This document shows positions 1 to 9,267 of a stretch of DNA of 51,202 nt, in pieces. Positions within the stretch are counted from its first letter, which is position 1; each line of letters opens with the position of its first letter. Location of the stretch: positions 1-51,202 of the forward strand of contig CAUJHF010000004.1 of assembly GCA_963204745.1 (NCBI GenBank), written 5' to 3'. A program made the position numbers and the translations under genes. The notes under the pieces are model-generated. The model worked only from the letters and a program-made list of their open reading frames with translations. It ran no database searches and had not been told where the DNA came from. The DNA comes from Pseudomonadota bacterium. Its GTDB lineage: Bacteria > Pseudomonadota > Gammaproteobacteria > Steroidobacterales > GCA-2729495.

Positions 1-426
1 GGTGGGTATTCCACTGCCGCGGATGATCCGCGAGTCACCAGGGTCGGTCGGTTTTTGCGCAAGCACAAGCTTGACGAGTTGCCTCAGTTCTTCAATGTGC
101 TGTGGGGTGATATGTCGCTGGTCGGGCCTCGTCCACAGGTGCTGTTTTATACAGACCAGTACCGGGGCGAGGAGCGGCTGATTCTTTCCATCAAGCCGGG
201 GATCACTGATCTCGCCTCCCTGTATTTTGTGGATATGGATGCTGTACTGGGCAGTGGTGATGTCGATACCCGGTACCAGACGGAAATTGAACCAGTCAAG
301 AACCGGTTGCGACTCCGGTATGTCAAAGAACGCTCGTTCCTGCTTGACCTCAGGATCCTTCTGGAGACCGCGGGCAGGATGGTCGGTATCGATAACCTGA
401 CCGGATTGAATGTTTCTTCCGAATGA
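1..426 (+). CDS. Sugar-1-phosphate transferase (polyprenyl-P glycan priming), 3' part only
   Basis: The reading frame is open from base 1 to the TGA at 424-426, so the 5' end lies outside the window. The visible 141 residues are the C-terminal catalytic part of a bacterial sugar transferase (PglC/WcaJ C-terminal family). This family moves a sugar-1-phosphate from a nucleotide sugar to undecaprenyl phosphate at the inner membrane. Visible family motifs are RxGRFLRKHKLDELPQF, GDMSLVGPRP and KPGITDLASL. The ITDLAS form resembles the small monotopic (PglC-like) transferases rather than the GLTGWAQ form seen in the second transferase at 41747-43207. The stop overlaps the next start (ATGA), implying co-transcription with the aldo/keto reductase. 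The TTG at 55 is internal, not a start. Confidence 0.88.
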   Translation, partial: GGYSTAADDPRVTRVGRFLRKHKLDELPQFFNVLWGDMSLVGPRPQVLFYTDQYRGEERLILSIKPGITDLASLYFVDMDAVLGSGDVDTRYQTEIEPVKNRLRLRYVKERSFLLDLRILLETAGRMVGIDNLTGLNVSSE

Positions 427-1325
427 AACCGAAAGTGGCTGGTGAGGATCAATTGCCGTCAAGGATGTGTTTCGGGTGCGAGGCGCTCGGAGGTACGGAT
501 TGGGGGGCTGTTGATATCCCGGAGATTGGTCTGGCGATTGGCCGGGCGCTGGAACTTGGTATCAACTTTTTTGATACAGCGGCAGTCTATGGTCTCGGAC
601 TGTCCGAGCAGAGATTGGCGGAGATCCTCGGTAGCAAAAGGCATGATCTGTTCATCGCAACCAAGGGCGGGCTGTCGTGGAAGGAGTCTCCGTCTACTGG
701 CCGGGCAGTCATCCTGCGGGACAGCTCCAGGGCATACCTCCGCCAGTCCGTAGAGGACAGTCTGCGCCGCCTGCGCCTGGAGCGTATTCCGCTGTACTAC
801 ATCCACTGGCCCGATCCGGCGACGGATATCAGGGCCACATTCGAGTGTCTGATGGACTTGCGTGAGGAGGGGAAGATTCTCCACATCGGGTGCTCCAACT
901 TTGAGGCCGGTCAGGTCCGCGCAGCATGTGAAGTCGCGAAAGTGTCATTTGCACAATTGCCGCTGAATATTCTGGGTGAGGGCCCGACCACGGAGATGCA
1001 AGCCACACTCGAAAGCCATGGAGTGGGTATTGTTGCCTACAATGTCCTTGCGAGTGGTTTGCTCACCGGGAAATACAACGCCCATTCGACGTTCTCTGCT
1101 GACGACCGGCGTTCCAGGCTGCCGGTATTCCAGGGTGATCGCTATCGGCATGCGCTGGCCCGGGTCGAGGAGATACGATCCGAAGCAGCGCAGGCCGGGC
1201 TTTCTGTCGCACAATACAGTGTCACCTGGGCGCTTGATCGCCGGGCGGTAATTGCAACGATTCTTGGTATCAAGAGTACCGGGCAGCTGGAAGAGAATTG
1301 GGCAGCATTTTGCGGAAAACAGTAA
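423..1325 (+). CDS. Aldo/keto reductase
   Basis: A 300-residue protein of the aldo/keto reductase superfamily, which are NAD(P)H-dependent carbonyl reductases with a TIM-barrel fold. The catalytic tetrad can be placed: Asp51 and Tyr56 in FDTAAVYGLGLSE, Lys81 in ATKGG, and His128 in YYIHWPD. The ATG at 423 overlaps the stop of the sugar transferase, and its own TAA overlaps the ATG of the next gene (TAATG), so translation of the four left-hand genes looks coupled. In a glycan locus a plausible substrate is a keto-sugar or an aldehyde made by the adjacent thiamine-dependent enzyme; that link is inference from position only. Confidence 0.88.
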   Translation: MKPKVAGEDQLPSRMCFGCEALGGTDWGAVDIPEIGLAIGRALELGINFFDTAAVYGLGLSEQRLAEILGSKRHDLFIATKGGLSWKESPSTGRAVILRDSSRAYLRQSVEDSLRRLRLERIPLYYIHWPDPATDIRATFECLMDLREEGKILHIGCSNFEAGQVRAACEVAKVSFAQLPLNILGEGPTTEMQATLESHGVGIVAYNVLASGLLTGKYNAHSTFSADDRRSRLPVFQGDRYRHALARVEEIRSEAAQAGLSVAQYSVTWALDRRAVIATILGIKSTGQLEENWAAFCGKQ

Positions 1326-2386
1326 TGACAGCGGGAAGTAGTCGTGCCGGATCCGGAGTTGACGTGGGGGGCCTTGCGGACCCATCCCGATTCCATCAGC
1401 CGATTGACATTGCGGGCCAGGATCCAGCGGTCCTGCAGGGCCAGCTTCGCGCAATTCTTGCCATTCGCATGGCTGAGCAGCATCTCGCGGACATGCGTCG
1501 GAACGGATTGATCGGGGGGCCGGTGCATCTGGGCGTGGGGCAAGAAGCAGTTGCTGTCGGTGTTTCCGCCAATCTGCGTGCTTCGGACCGGGTCTTTGGC
1601 GCACATCGTTCGCACTCCCATGTACTGGCACTTGGTGCCAGTCTGCACGGCCTGTTTGCTGAAGTGCTCGGCAAAGATACGGGTTTGTCCCGCGGCATGG
1701 GGGGGTCGATGCACCTGTGGGACGGCCCGCGCGGGTTCTACGGATCAGTGCCCATCGTATCGGGGACCGTACCGCTCGCGGTTGGGGCTGGGCTTGCTGC
1801 GAAGTTGTCTGGTACCGATGATGTTGCTGTCAGTTACCTCGGTGATGGTGCAGTCGAAGAGGGTGCGGTCCATGAATCGATGAATCTTGCCCGGGTGCTG
1901 CAGGCACCGGTGCTGTTCGTGGTCGAGAACAATTTCTTTGCCAGCCACATGCACATTCGCCTGCGCCAGCCGTTGGAATATACCGCACGTTTTGCCAGTG
2001 CACATGACATGCCCTGTGAGGTCGTTGACGGTAATGATGTCGTGGCGGTCAACAAGGCGGCTTCCCGCCTGGTTGATCACATCCGTAGCGGGCGAGGGCC
2101 GGCATTTCTCGAAGCCATCACGTTTCGCTGGTACGGCCATGTGGACTGGCGTGAGGATATCGATGTTGGTGTCAACCGTTCGACAGAGGACCTGTCGAAC
2201 TGGCGAGCCCGTGATCCGTTGTCGCGTCTCACTGTCGCGATGGAAGCGGCTGGATGCTGGTCAGCGGGACAACATGCTGATTTGGTCGAGGCCATCCGGA
2301 AAGACGTGGTGGATGCATGGGAAAAGGCGATGAATGATCCCTATCCTCAACCTGCAGCTCTGCTTGATCGGGTGTATGCGCGATGA
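1325..2386 (+). CDS. Thiamine-diphosphate dehydrogenase E1 component, alpha subunit
   Basis: Belongs to the pyruvate/2-oxo acid dehydrogenase E1-alpha family. The thiamine-diphosphate motif is visible as GDGAVEEGA followed about 20 residues later by VVENNFF, and the GAHRSHSHVLALG and RGMGGSMHL segments are typical of the family. I chose the ATG at 1325 (353 aa), which overlaps the upstream TAA, over a TTG at 1298. The E1-beta gene follows with an ATGA overlap. No E2 lipoyl transacylase or E3 gene is present in the window, so a classical dehydrogenase complex is not encoded here. Such E1 pairs in polysaccharide loci may carry out decarboxylation or acyl transfer on sugar precursors (inference). 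Confidence 0.88.
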   Translation: MTAGSSRAGSGVDVGGLADPSRFHQPIDIAGQDPAVLQGQLRAILAIRMAEQHLADMRRNGLIGGPVHLGVGQEAVAVGVSANLRASDRVFGAHRSHSHVLALGASLHGLFAEVLGKDTGLSRGMGGSMHLWDGPRGFYGSVPIVSGTVPLAVGAGLAAKLSGTDDVAVSYLGDGAVEEGAVHESMNLARVLQAPVLFVVENNFFASHMHIRLRQPLEYTARFASAHDMPCEVVDGNDVVAVNKAASRLVDHIRSGRGPAFLEAITFRWYGHVDWREDIDVGVNRSTEDLSNWRARDPLSRLTVAMEAAGCWSAGQHADLVEAIRKDVVDAWEKAMNDPYPQPAALLDRVYAR

Positions 2387-3348
2387 AGTACAACTATGGA
2401 ACGGCCATCTGCGCCGCTTTCGAATATATCCTCGAGACTTATCCAGAGGCGTTCATCCTCGGCCAGGGACTATGGAGCCCTTGGTATGTCGGCAATTCCA
2501 TGACTGATCTCGACAAGAAGTTCGGGACCCACCGCGTTATTGATACGCCGGTTTCGGAGCTTGCCTGTACCGGTGCGGGCGTTGGTGCGGCGCTGGCCGG
2601 GATGAAGCCCATCGTCGTCCACCCGCGCATGGATTTCATGCTGTATGCCATGGATGCCATCGTAAACCAGGCGGCCAAGTGGTCGCATATGGTCGGGGGG
2701 CAGGCACACCCGGGCGTCACCATTCGCGCCATCATCAATCGTGGTGGCGAGCAGGGCGCGCAACACTCGCAGGCTCTGCACGCCTGGTTTGCCCATGTTC
2801 CGGGTCTGCGTGTCGTCATGCCGGCGACTGTGGCAGATGCCCGCGACCTGCTGATCGCTTCGGTCGTGAGCCGTGACCCGGTCATGTACATCGATGACCG
2901 CTGGCTCTATGACCTGGAGGACGACCTGGCACCGGTTGAGGAACTCGATCTGGCGGTACAGGGGCCGAGGTGTCTGCGCGAAGGCCGTGATTTAAGCCTT
3001 GTTGCCGCCGGTTACTCGGTACGCCTTGCGTTGGATGCAGCCGATCGGCTGTCTGACAAGGGAATCTCGGCCGAGGTTATCGACCTCCGGGTGCTCAATC
3101 CGTTTGCTCCGGAGGCGGTTGTCGAGTCTGTTCGCAAGACCGGACATCTGCTGGCGATTGACGGAGGCTGGCGGACCTGCGGCATTGCGGGTGAGGTAAT
3201 GGCCTCAGTCGCCGAGCGTGGGGTTTCGGCGCGCATGGGGCGTATTGCTCTTCCGGATGCACCTGCACCGAGTTCGCGGGTGTTGGAGAAGGCGTATTAC
3301 CCCACGGTCGACACGATAGTAGCCACTGCATCGCGGCTTCTGAGCTGA
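2383..3348 (+). CDS. Thiamine-diphosphate dehydrogenase E1 component, beta subunit (transketolase-like)
   Basis: A 321-residue partner of the upstream E1-alpha. Family signatures are RVIDTPVSELACTGAGVGAA near residues 50-70, MDAIVNQAAKWSHMVGGQ, GAQHSQALHAWFAHVPGLRVV, and a transketolase C-terminal domain with EVIDLRVLNPF. The subunit supplies half of the thiamine-diphosphate site and the face that would normally dock a lipoyl domain. It starts at an ATG overlapping the alpha stop codon. After its stop, a 114-base gap with its own promoter-like element leads to the dehydratase gene, so this is probably the end of the left-hand operon. Confidence 0.88.
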   Translation: MKYNYGTAICAAFEYILETYPEAFILGQGLWSPWYVGNSMTDLDKKFGTHRVIDTPVSELACTGAGVGAALAGMKPIVVHPRMDFMLYAMDAIVNQAAKWSHMVGGQAHPGVTIRAIINRGGEQGAQHSQALHAWFAHVPGLRVVMPATVADARDLLIASVVSRDPVMYIDDRWLYDLEDDLAPVEELDLAVQGPRCLREGRDLSLVAAGYSVRLALDAADRLSDKGISAEVIDLRVLNPFAPEAVVESVRKTGHLLAIDGGWRTCGIAGEVMASVAERGVSARMGRIALPDAPAPSSRVLEKAYYPTVDTIVATASRLLS

Positions 3349-3462
3349 ATACGGCATAGCATCTATCAGCCTCGCCGCTATAATGCGGCCCAGTGTTGCA
3401 TCTTGCTGCGTGGGGCAGGCAGATGTGGACGCATATGAACTAGACAAAATCAGGAAGACCAG
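3349..3462 (+). promoter_or_regulatory. Intergenic promoter region with a palindromic -10 element
   Basis: The gap holds a perfect TATAAT at 3379-3384 framed by complementary arms, GCCGC-TATAAT-GCGGC (3374-3389). No good -35 hexamer lies 16-18 bases upstream, so an activator or an extended contact may be needed. A purine-rich AGGA lies about ten bases before the ATG at 3463. The likely role is the promoter of the dehydratase gene. Confidence 0.45.
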
Positions 3463-5469
3463 ATGACTGTCGGCGGATTCCAGTCCCGACTGATCCAGCT
3501 CCCCCCGCTTGCCAAGCGCCTGATCATCGCTGTCATCGATGCCGTTGTGCTGGCCAGCGTTCTCGCCCTGACGATCTTCATTCTCCATCAGGGCGTGTTG
3601 CCCGCCAATCCGCAGTTCACCTGGCTGTTCCTCGCCGTCGTGATCCTCGGTATTCCTATTCTCTCCAGCCAGGGGCTCTACCGGGCCATCATCCGCTTCG
3701 TCAATGCCCGGATGGTGGTCGGCGTGCTGCGTGCCATGGTGATTCTCACCGCTGTGCTCACCGGCATGGTCGGGATATCGGGTCTCGAAACCGGGACTCA
3801 GCTGGCGTCTTTTGTCCTGCTGTTCTACGTATTCAGCGTTTTTGCGCTGGTCAGCAGCCGTTTTGCCATGCGCGCGGTCGTCGCCGATCGGTGCGCTGGC
3901 GGTGAGCGCGTGGCGATCTACGGGGCGGGCCGCGCCGGTCTGCGTCTGGTGGCGGCGGCTTCAAACCACCGTGATTTCATGCCGGTGCTGTTCATTGATG
4001 ACAATCGCGAACTGCAGGGACGCACCATCGCCGGCCTGCCGGTGATCAACTCGGCCAGGGCGGCTGAAATGCTGGCCCTGCTGCGAGTCGACCGCGTATT
4101 GCTGGCCATGCCATCGGCCGGCCGTCGCCGGCGCAAGCAGATCATCGACAGCTTCAGCAACCAGTCGGTGCGTCTGCAGACGGTGCCGGATATCGGTGAT
4201 CTGCTGACGGGCAAGGCCCGCCTCGAGGACATCCGCGATGTCGATGTGGCGGATCTGCTGGGCCGCGAAACCGTGCCCCCGCACCTCAATCTGCTCGACG
4301 CCTGCATCCGCGGCAAGTCGGTGATGGTCACCGGTGCCGGTGGCTCGATCGGTAGTGAGCTGTGCCGGCAGATCATCGAACTGGGTCCGCGCCGGCTGGT
4401 GCTGTTCGATCTCGGCGAGCACAACCTCTATCAGATCGATCAGGAACTGAAGAGCCTGCGGCAGGCACGCAAGCTGGATGTCGAGGTCGTGGCGCTGCTC
4501 GGCTCCGTGCATCACCGTGACCGGGTGCGCGGTGCGATCGCGGCCTTTGGCGTGCAGACGCTCTACCACGCGGCGGCCTACAAGCATGTGCCGATCGTCG
4601 AATACAACATGATCGAGGGCATCCACAACAACATCATCGGCACCTGGCATACCGCCGAAGCGGCCGAGGAGGCCGGTGTCGAGACCTTCGTGCTGATCTC
4701 CACCGACAAGGCCGTGCTGCCCGTCAACGTGATGGGCGCCACCAAGCGCTTTGCCGAGCTGGTGCTGCAGGCCATGGCCGAGCGTGGCAGCAAGACCCGT
4801 TTCTGCATGGTGCGTTTCGGCAATGTGCTCGAGTCCTCCGGCTCGGTGGTGCCACTGTTCCGCAAGCAGATCCGCGACGGCGGGCCGGTGACCGTCACCC
4901 ACCGGGACGTGATCCGCTATTTCATGACCATCCCCGAGGCCGCCCAGCTGGTGATCCAGGCTGGGTCGATGGGGCAGGGTGGGGATGTCTTCGTGCTCGA
5001 CATGGGTGAGCCGGTGCGCATCGCCGATCTGGCCGAACGCATGATCAACCTGATGGGCTTCACGGTGCGCGATGAGGCCAATCCAGAGGGCGACATCGCC
5101 ATCCGCTACACCGGCCTGCGCCAGGGCGAAAAGCTCTACGAGGAGCTGTTGATCGGCACCGATGTGGCGCGTACCGAACACCCGATGATCATGCGAGCCA
5201 TGGAGGAGTCGCTGCCCTGGCCGAAGGTGCGGCATTTCCTGGCCCAGTTCCAGCTGGCCGGCAATGCCTTTGACTGCGAGCAGACCCTGAACCTGCTGCT
5301 GGAAAGCGTGAACGGTTTCGTGCCAGTCAGCGAGGGTATCGACGATCTGGTCTGGCAGGCTCGCCAAACCGATCTGAACAGCGCCGCGACGATGACCGGC
5401 AAGGCGGCGATGAGCCCCCCGGTATCAAACGGGTCGCCGGTCGACGTGGAATCCGGCCGTCGGGCGTGA
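3463..5469 (+). CDS. Membrane nucleotide-sugar 4,6-dehydratase/epimerase (CapD/WbpM/PglF family)
   Basis: A 668-residue protein with an N-terminal block of four or five membrane segments (about residues 20-135), a first Rossmann-like domain beginning at VAIYGAGRAGLRLV (about 150), and a catalytic SDR domain beginning at VMVTGAGGSIGSELC (about 287). The active-site area reads ISTDKAV (about 412) and VMGATKRFAE (Lys about 428), as in long inverting or retaining UDP-GlcNAc 4,6-dehydratases. It would convert a UDP-HexNAc to a 4-keto-6-deoxy sugar on the inner face of the inner membrane, feeding amino-sugar synthesis; a transaminase candidate lies at 16590-17744. It has its own promoter region and is followed by ugd. 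Substrate stereochemistry cannot be read from the sequence. Confidence 0.9.
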   Translation: MTVGGFQSRLIQLPPLAKRLIIAVIDAVVLASVLALTIFILHQGVLPANPQFTWLFLAVVILGIPILSSQGLYRAIIRFVNARMVVGVLRAMVILTAVLTGMVGISGLETGTQLASFVLLFYVFSVFALVSSRFAMRAVVADRCAGGERVAIYGAGRAGLRLVAAASNHRDFMPVLFIDDNRELQGRTIAGLPVINSARAAEMLALLRVDRVLLAMPSAGRRRRKQIIDSFSNQSVRLQTVPDIGDLLTGKARLEDIRDVDVADLLGRETVPPHLNLLDACIRGKSVMVTGAGGSIGSELCRQIIELGPRRLVLFDLGEHNLYQIDQELKSLRQARKLDVEVVALLGSVHHRDRVRGAIAAFGVQTLYHAAAYKHVPIVEYNMIEGIHNNIIGTWHTAEAAEEAGVETFVLISTDKAVLPVNVMGATKRFAELVLQAMAERGSKTRFCMVRFGNVLESSGSVVPLFRKQIRDGGPVTVTHRDVIRYFMTIPEAAQLVIQAGSMGQGGDVFVLDMGEPVRIADLAERMINLMGFTVRDEANPEGDIAIRYTGLRQGEKLYEELLIGTDVARTEHPMIMRAMEESLPWPKVRHFLAQFQLAGNAFDCEQTLNLLLESVNGFVPVSEGIDDLVWQARQTDLNSAATMTGKAAMSPPVSNGSPVDVESGRRA

Positions 5470-5542
5470 CGGGGTTGGTTGCCTTCACCGTCTGAGCGGC
5501 TAATCTAGCTGCTGTTTTCCCGCTGGGTCCCGAGAAATAACG

Positions 5543-6877
5543 ATGAAAATCACCGTACACGGCACTGGTTACGTGGGTCTGGTCACGGGCGCCTGCATCG
5601 CACAGGCCGGTAACCAGGTGTTGTGTGTCGATATCGACGCCACCAAGATCGCAGCGCTCGGGCGTGGCGAGATTCCCATCTATGAGCCGGGCCTGGCGGA
5701 TGTCGTAAAGCGCAGCCACGCGGCGGGACGACTGCAGTTCACCAACGACGTGGCAGCGGGCGTCGCGCACGGTGACATCCAGTTCATCGCGGTGGGTACG
5801 CCGAAGAATGAAGACGGCTCGGCCGACCTGCGCCACGTGCTGACCGTGGCCGAAACCATCGGCCGGCACATGAGCGGCTACAAGGTGATCGTCGACAAGT
5901 CCACGGTTCCCGTCGGTACCGGCGACCGGGTTCGGGAGACCGTCGCCGCGACGCTGGCTGTGCGCGGTGCAAAGGCTGAATTCGACGTGGTCTCGAATCC
6001 GGAGTTTCTCAAGGAAGGCGCGGCGGTTGCGGATTTCATGAAGCCCGACCGCATTATCATCGGCACCGACAGTACGCGCGCTGTCGACCTGCTGCGCCAG
6101 CTCTATGAGCCCTTCAGTCGCAGCTACGACAAGCTGATCGTCATGGATATGCGCTCGGCGGAACTCACCAAGTATGCGGCCAACGTCATGCTGGCCACCA
6201 GGATCAGCCTGATGAATGAGCTGGCCAATATCGCTGAACGCTACGGTGCAGACATTGAACAGGTGCGCATCGGTATCGGCTCGGACCCGCGTATCGGCTA
6301 TTCATTTATATATCCCGGCTGCGGTTATGGTGGCTCCTGCTTCCCGAAGGACGTGCACGCGCTGATCCGCTCGGGCGAGGAAATCGGCTATGAAGCCGAG
6401 CTGGTGCGTGCGGTAAATAACGTCAATGACCGGCAGAAAGAAGTCCTGTTTCGCAAGATCAGCAGCCATTTTGGCGGTCAGCTCAAGGGCAAGACCATCG
6501 CGTTGTGGGGACTGGCCTTCAAGCCCAATACCGACGACATGCGTGAGGCAGCCAGCCTGGTGCTGATGCAGGCGCTGTGGGCGGCTGGCGCAAAGGTGCG
6601 CGCCTATGATCCGCAGGCGATGGCCGAAACCCGTCGCCTCTGTGGAGAACGCGCCGACCTCACGCTGTGCAGCTCTGCCGATGAGGCACTGACCGGTGCC
6701 GATGCGCTGGCGGTAGTGACCGAGTGGCAGGAATTCCGCAGCCCCGACTTCGATCGCATCCGCGCCGCACTGTCTGGCCCGGTGATCTTCGACGGTCGCA
6801 ATATCTATGATCCCCGGCAGCTCGACCGGCTCGGCTTTGCCTGCTACGGGATCGGACGGGGTAAGAGCGGCGCGTAG
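5543..6877 (+). CDS. ugd: UDP-glucose 6-dehydrogenase
   Basis: Oxidises UDP-glucose to UDP-glucuronate in two NAD-dependent steps, suggesting that the polymer contains uronic acid. The 444-residue length fits the family. The N-terminal nucleotide-binding motif [11 protein letters not shown] is at residues 6-16, and the catalytic cysteine is Cys266 in [20 protein letters not shown] and [11 protein letters not shown] (C-terminal UDP-binding domain) are also present. It follows the dehydratase by 73 bases in the same direction. Its TAG stop lies inside a hairpin shared with the convergent kinase gene. Confidence 0.95.
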   Translation: MKITVHGTGYVGLVTGACIAQAGNQVLCVDIDATKIAALGRGEIPIYEPGLADVVKRSHAAGRLQFTNDVAAGVAHGDIQFIAVGTPKNEDGSADLRHVLTVAETIGRHMSGYKVIVDKSTVPVGTGDRVRETVAATLAVRGAKAEFDVVSNPEFLKEGAAVADFMKPDRIIIGTDSTRAVDLLRQLYEPFSRSYDKLIVMDMRSAELTKYAANVMLATRISLMNELANIAERYGADIEQVRIGIGSDPRIGYSFIYPGCGYGGSCFPKDVHALIRSGEEIGYEAELVRAVNNVNDRQKEVLFRKISSHFGGQLKGKTIALWGLAFKPNTDDMREAASLVLMQALWAAGAKVRAYDPQAMAETRRLCGERADLTLCSSADEALTGADALAVVTEWQEFRSPDFDRIRAALSGPVIFDGRNIYDPRQLDRLGFACYGIGRGKSGA

Positions 6878-6891
6878 GAGCCGCTCCTACG
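6873..6891. terminator. Symmetric hairpin shared by convergent stop codons
   Basis: CGTAGGAG (6873-6880) and its exact complement CTCCTACG (6884-6891) are separated by CCG. The ugd stop TAG (6875-6877) lies in one arm and the stop of the minus-strand kinase (6887-6889) in the other. No U-run follows on either side, so it may be a weak bidirectional terminator or a 3'-end stabiliser rather than a classical intrinsic terminator. Confidence 0.5.
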
Positions 6892-7741
6892 CCGGATACG
6901 AGTACGGGTAATAAGAACCAAGCTCGCCGCTGCTGAGCGCCTTGTTGAGCACCAGGCCGACCGGCTTTTTCATATCGAGTATTTCCAGTGAGCGCGTCAC
7001 GCTGCTTTTCGGTGTCACGCCGGCTTCAACGACCAGCAGGAACTGACCGGCCAGTGCGGTGACCGCTGGCGCCTCGTTGGTGATCAGCAGTGGCGGTGCG
7101 TCGAGGATGACGATCCCGTTGGGGTCACGGTCCGCCAGCTGATGGAAGATTTCCCGGCAACGATGACTGTTCAGCAACTCGAGTGCGTCCGTCGCCGTCT
7201 TGCCTGCCGGCAGCACCCAGAGCCCCGGAATATCCGTCCGGCAGACCACCGCTTCAGGCGTTAGCCCGGTATTGCCGATCAGGTCGTAAAGGCCCGGGTG
7301 TCCGGTCAGGCCCATCTGGCGCGTGAGGGTGGGGTTGGCATTGTCCGTATCGATCAGCAGCACATTGCGGTCTTTCTCCAGCGCCAGTGCATAGGCGAGG
7401 TTGCTGGAGATGAAGGTCTTGCCGGCACCCTGCAAAGGGCTGGTGACCATGATCGTCTGGGTGCCGGGCGTGGCCAACGGCCCAAAAGCACACTGCAGGA
7501 GAGGACGCTTGAGGCGGCGAAACTGCTCGTAAACCTTTGCGTCGGCGATTTCGGTGACCAGGCTTCCACCGCTGTCCAGCCGGGGGAATGCAACGACATG
7601 GTCAGGTGCTTCATGCGTCGGCCGTGGCAAAGGCATGACCCGACCGGTGCCCGGGGACGTCGTTGCCGGTTCCGTGGCCGTGGCCGCACTTTTTGCGGCT
7701 TTCGCCCGGGCGGCGAGAATGGCGCGTTCGATGATGGTCAT
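6887..7741 (-). CDS. Exopolysaccharide tyrosine autokinase (BY-kinase, exosortase-locus type)
   Basis: A 284-residue cytoplasmic BY-kinase that pairs with the membrane chain-length protein encoded just upstream. Walker A is SPLQGAGKTFIS (about 101-112), Walker A' is VLLIDTDNANP (about 126), and Walker B is IVILDAPPLL. The C-terminus has a tyrosine cluster (Tyr277, 278, 280 and 282), the usual autophosphorylation tail. The first 60 or so residues are a low-complexity Ala/Pro/Thr-rich linker. Its ATG overlaps the stop of the chain-length gene (ATGA), so the two form a co-translated Wzz/Wzc-like pair. Cycles of phosphorylation in this family control polymer length and export. Confidence 0.9.
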   Translation of the reverse strand: MTIIERAILAARAKAAKSAATATEPATTSPGTGRVMPLPRPTHEAPDHVVAFPRLDSGGSLVTEIADAKVYEQFRRLKRPLLQCAFGPLATPGTQTIMVTSPLQGAGKTFISSNLAYALALEKDRNVLLIDTDNANPTLTRQMGLTGHPGLYDLIGNTGLTPEAVVCRTDIPGLWVLPAGKTATDALELLNSHRCREIFHQLADRDPNGIVILDAPPLLITNEAPAVTALAGQFLLVVEAGVTPKSSVTRSLEILDMKKPVGLVLNKALSSGELGSYYPYSYPA

Positions 7742-9267
7742 GCGCTGAAGAACCTGTTGATGAGCAGCACCGCAATATAGGCTGCCAGCAGCGCACCTGC
7801 TGTTAGCTGGAAGCGCCAGTTCTGCAGCTGAGCTGCCGGATTGCCGACGATGCTGACCATGCCGTAGACGGGCACGCCCGCAGCCTCATTGAGCGGGGCA
7901 GTGGAGTAGAACTTCGGGTCCCGCTGGCCGAGCAGAAAGGCCACGACCAGTCCGCCGCCCAGTGCGGCAGCAAGCACCAGGGTATTCAGGAGAAGCCGGT
8001 TCGGGCTGTTTGGTCGCAGGGGGGTGCGCGGCGGGTCCAGAACCTTGAAGGTAACGTCCTTGTTGTCGGCCTGGACCTCCTGGTTCATCCGTGCAGACTC
8101 GAGTCGCTTCAACAGCGTTTCGTATTCGGTTTTTACCACGGTGTAATCGCGGTTCAGGCGCGCCAGCTGCGCCTCCACCTCCGGAATCGTGTTGGCCATG
8201 CCGCGCAGATAGGTGACCTCGGCACTCTTCTGCGACAACTGGGAGCGCAGGGCAGCCAGGTCGGCATCAGTGGTGCTGAGGGCGATCTTGATGCGTTGCG
8301 AGACCAGATCCACACTGCGCCTGGCGGTGTCCGGCCCGCCGGCAGCCCGTGCGCGCAGCTCCTCTTCGCGGATCTTGTACAGATCATCCAGCGTCTGCTT
8401 GGCGCGCAGCACGTCCGGGTGCTGGTCCGTGAAGCGCAGCCTTAGCTGGGCGATTTCGGCCTCCAGATTGCTGATGGGGCCATCCACTGAACTGGAGCGC
8501 AGCGGGTCGATACCGTCTGTGCTGGTGGACTCGCCGGCCAGCTGGCGGGCGAGTTCATTGCGCTTGTTGGTCAGGCTGCTGACCTGTGACTGCAGGACAC
8601 TGACATCGGCCCGGGCTGCCTCAAAGCGCGCATAAAAATCGGTTTCGCCCTGCAGCAGGCCGATGTTTTTCCGCTTGAACTCGGCCAGCCGGTTCTCGGC
8701 TTCGGTCAGTCGGTCCTCGTACTGCTTGATCTGTGTGCGGAGAAAGTCGCCGGCCTCGGCTGAGTCGGCAATATCGCTGGTCATGGACTCGGAGATGAGG
8801 TCATCGAGCAGGGTCTGCACCACGGCCCTGGCCATGTTCGGATCGCGGTCACTGTAGGCAATCGTGTAGACCTGCTCATCATCCGCCAGGATTGGTCGCA
8901 ACACGAAGATGGAATCCTCCAGTTTCAGCAGCAGCCATTCGCGTTCTGCCGGCGTTCGCGCCCGGGCAGAAAGCCCCGTAGTGTCGGCGACCTTCTCGAG
9001 ATGCGGCCGGCTGAGCAGGGCGCGAGTCATCAACTTGACCTGCTCGAGCGGATCCGTGGGCACTGTCAGCCCTTGCAGCAGGGGTTTCAGCACGCCCTCC
9101 GCGTTGACGTAGACGCGGGCAGCGGCTTCGTACTTGTCGGGGATCATTCGCACCGTGAACCAGCCGCCGGCGGCAATCAGCCATGCACAGAGAAGCCCCA
9201 GCCAGCGGAACTCCCACATGCGGTGAGCATCTTCGATCAGCCGGGCAAGTGTCTTCTGGAAGTCCAT
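7738..9267 (-). CDS. Polysaccharide chain-length determinant (Wzz/PCP family, exosortase-locus type)
   Basis: An inner-membrane co-polymerase with a first membrane segment near residues 18-36 (WLGLLCAWLIAAGGWFTV), a long periplasmic region with coiled-coil-rich stretches (EDRLTEAENRLAEFKRKN; QLSQKSAEVTYL), and C-terminal membrane segments near LLLNTLVLAAALGGGLVVAF and ALLAAYIAVLLINRFF. I take the ATG at 9265-9267 (509 aa), because MDFQKTLARLIEDAHRMWEFRW is where family similarity begins; 32 further codons to 9363 are out-of-character sequence. It is transcribed away from the deacetylase gene and followed by the kinase with a 4-base overlap. Confidence 0.9.
   Translation of the reverse strand: MDFQKTLARLIEDAHRMWEFRWLGLLCAWLIAAGGWFTVRMIPDKYEAAARVYVNAEGVLKPLLQGLTVPTDPLEQVKLMTRALLSRPHLEKVADTTGLSARARTPAEREWLLLKLEDSIFVLRPILADDEQVYTIAYSDRDPNMARAVVQTLLDDLISESMTSDIADSAEAGDFLRTQIKQYEDRLTEAENRLAEFKRKNIGLLQGETDFYARFEAARADVSVLQSQVSSLTNKRNELARQLAGESTSTDGIDPLRSSSVDGPISNLEAEIAQLRLRFTDQHPDVLRAKQTLDDLYKIREEELRARAAGGPDTARRSVDLVSQRIKIALSTTDADLAALRSQLSQKSAEVTYLRGMANTIPEVEAQLARLNRDYTVVKTEYETLLKRLESARMNQEVQADNKDVTFKVLDPPRTPLRPNSPNRLLLNTLVLAAALGGGLVVAFLLGQRDPKFYSTAPLNEAAGVPVYGMVSIVGNPAAQLQNWRFQLTAGALLAAYIAVLLINRFFSA

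Noticed and set aside
3961-5367. 468-codon minus-strand open frame inside the CapD-type gene
   Set aside because: It lies wholly antisense to a gene with clear family motifs; the long frame results from GC-rich codon bias, and the His/Asp/Gln-rich translation matches no recognisable fold.
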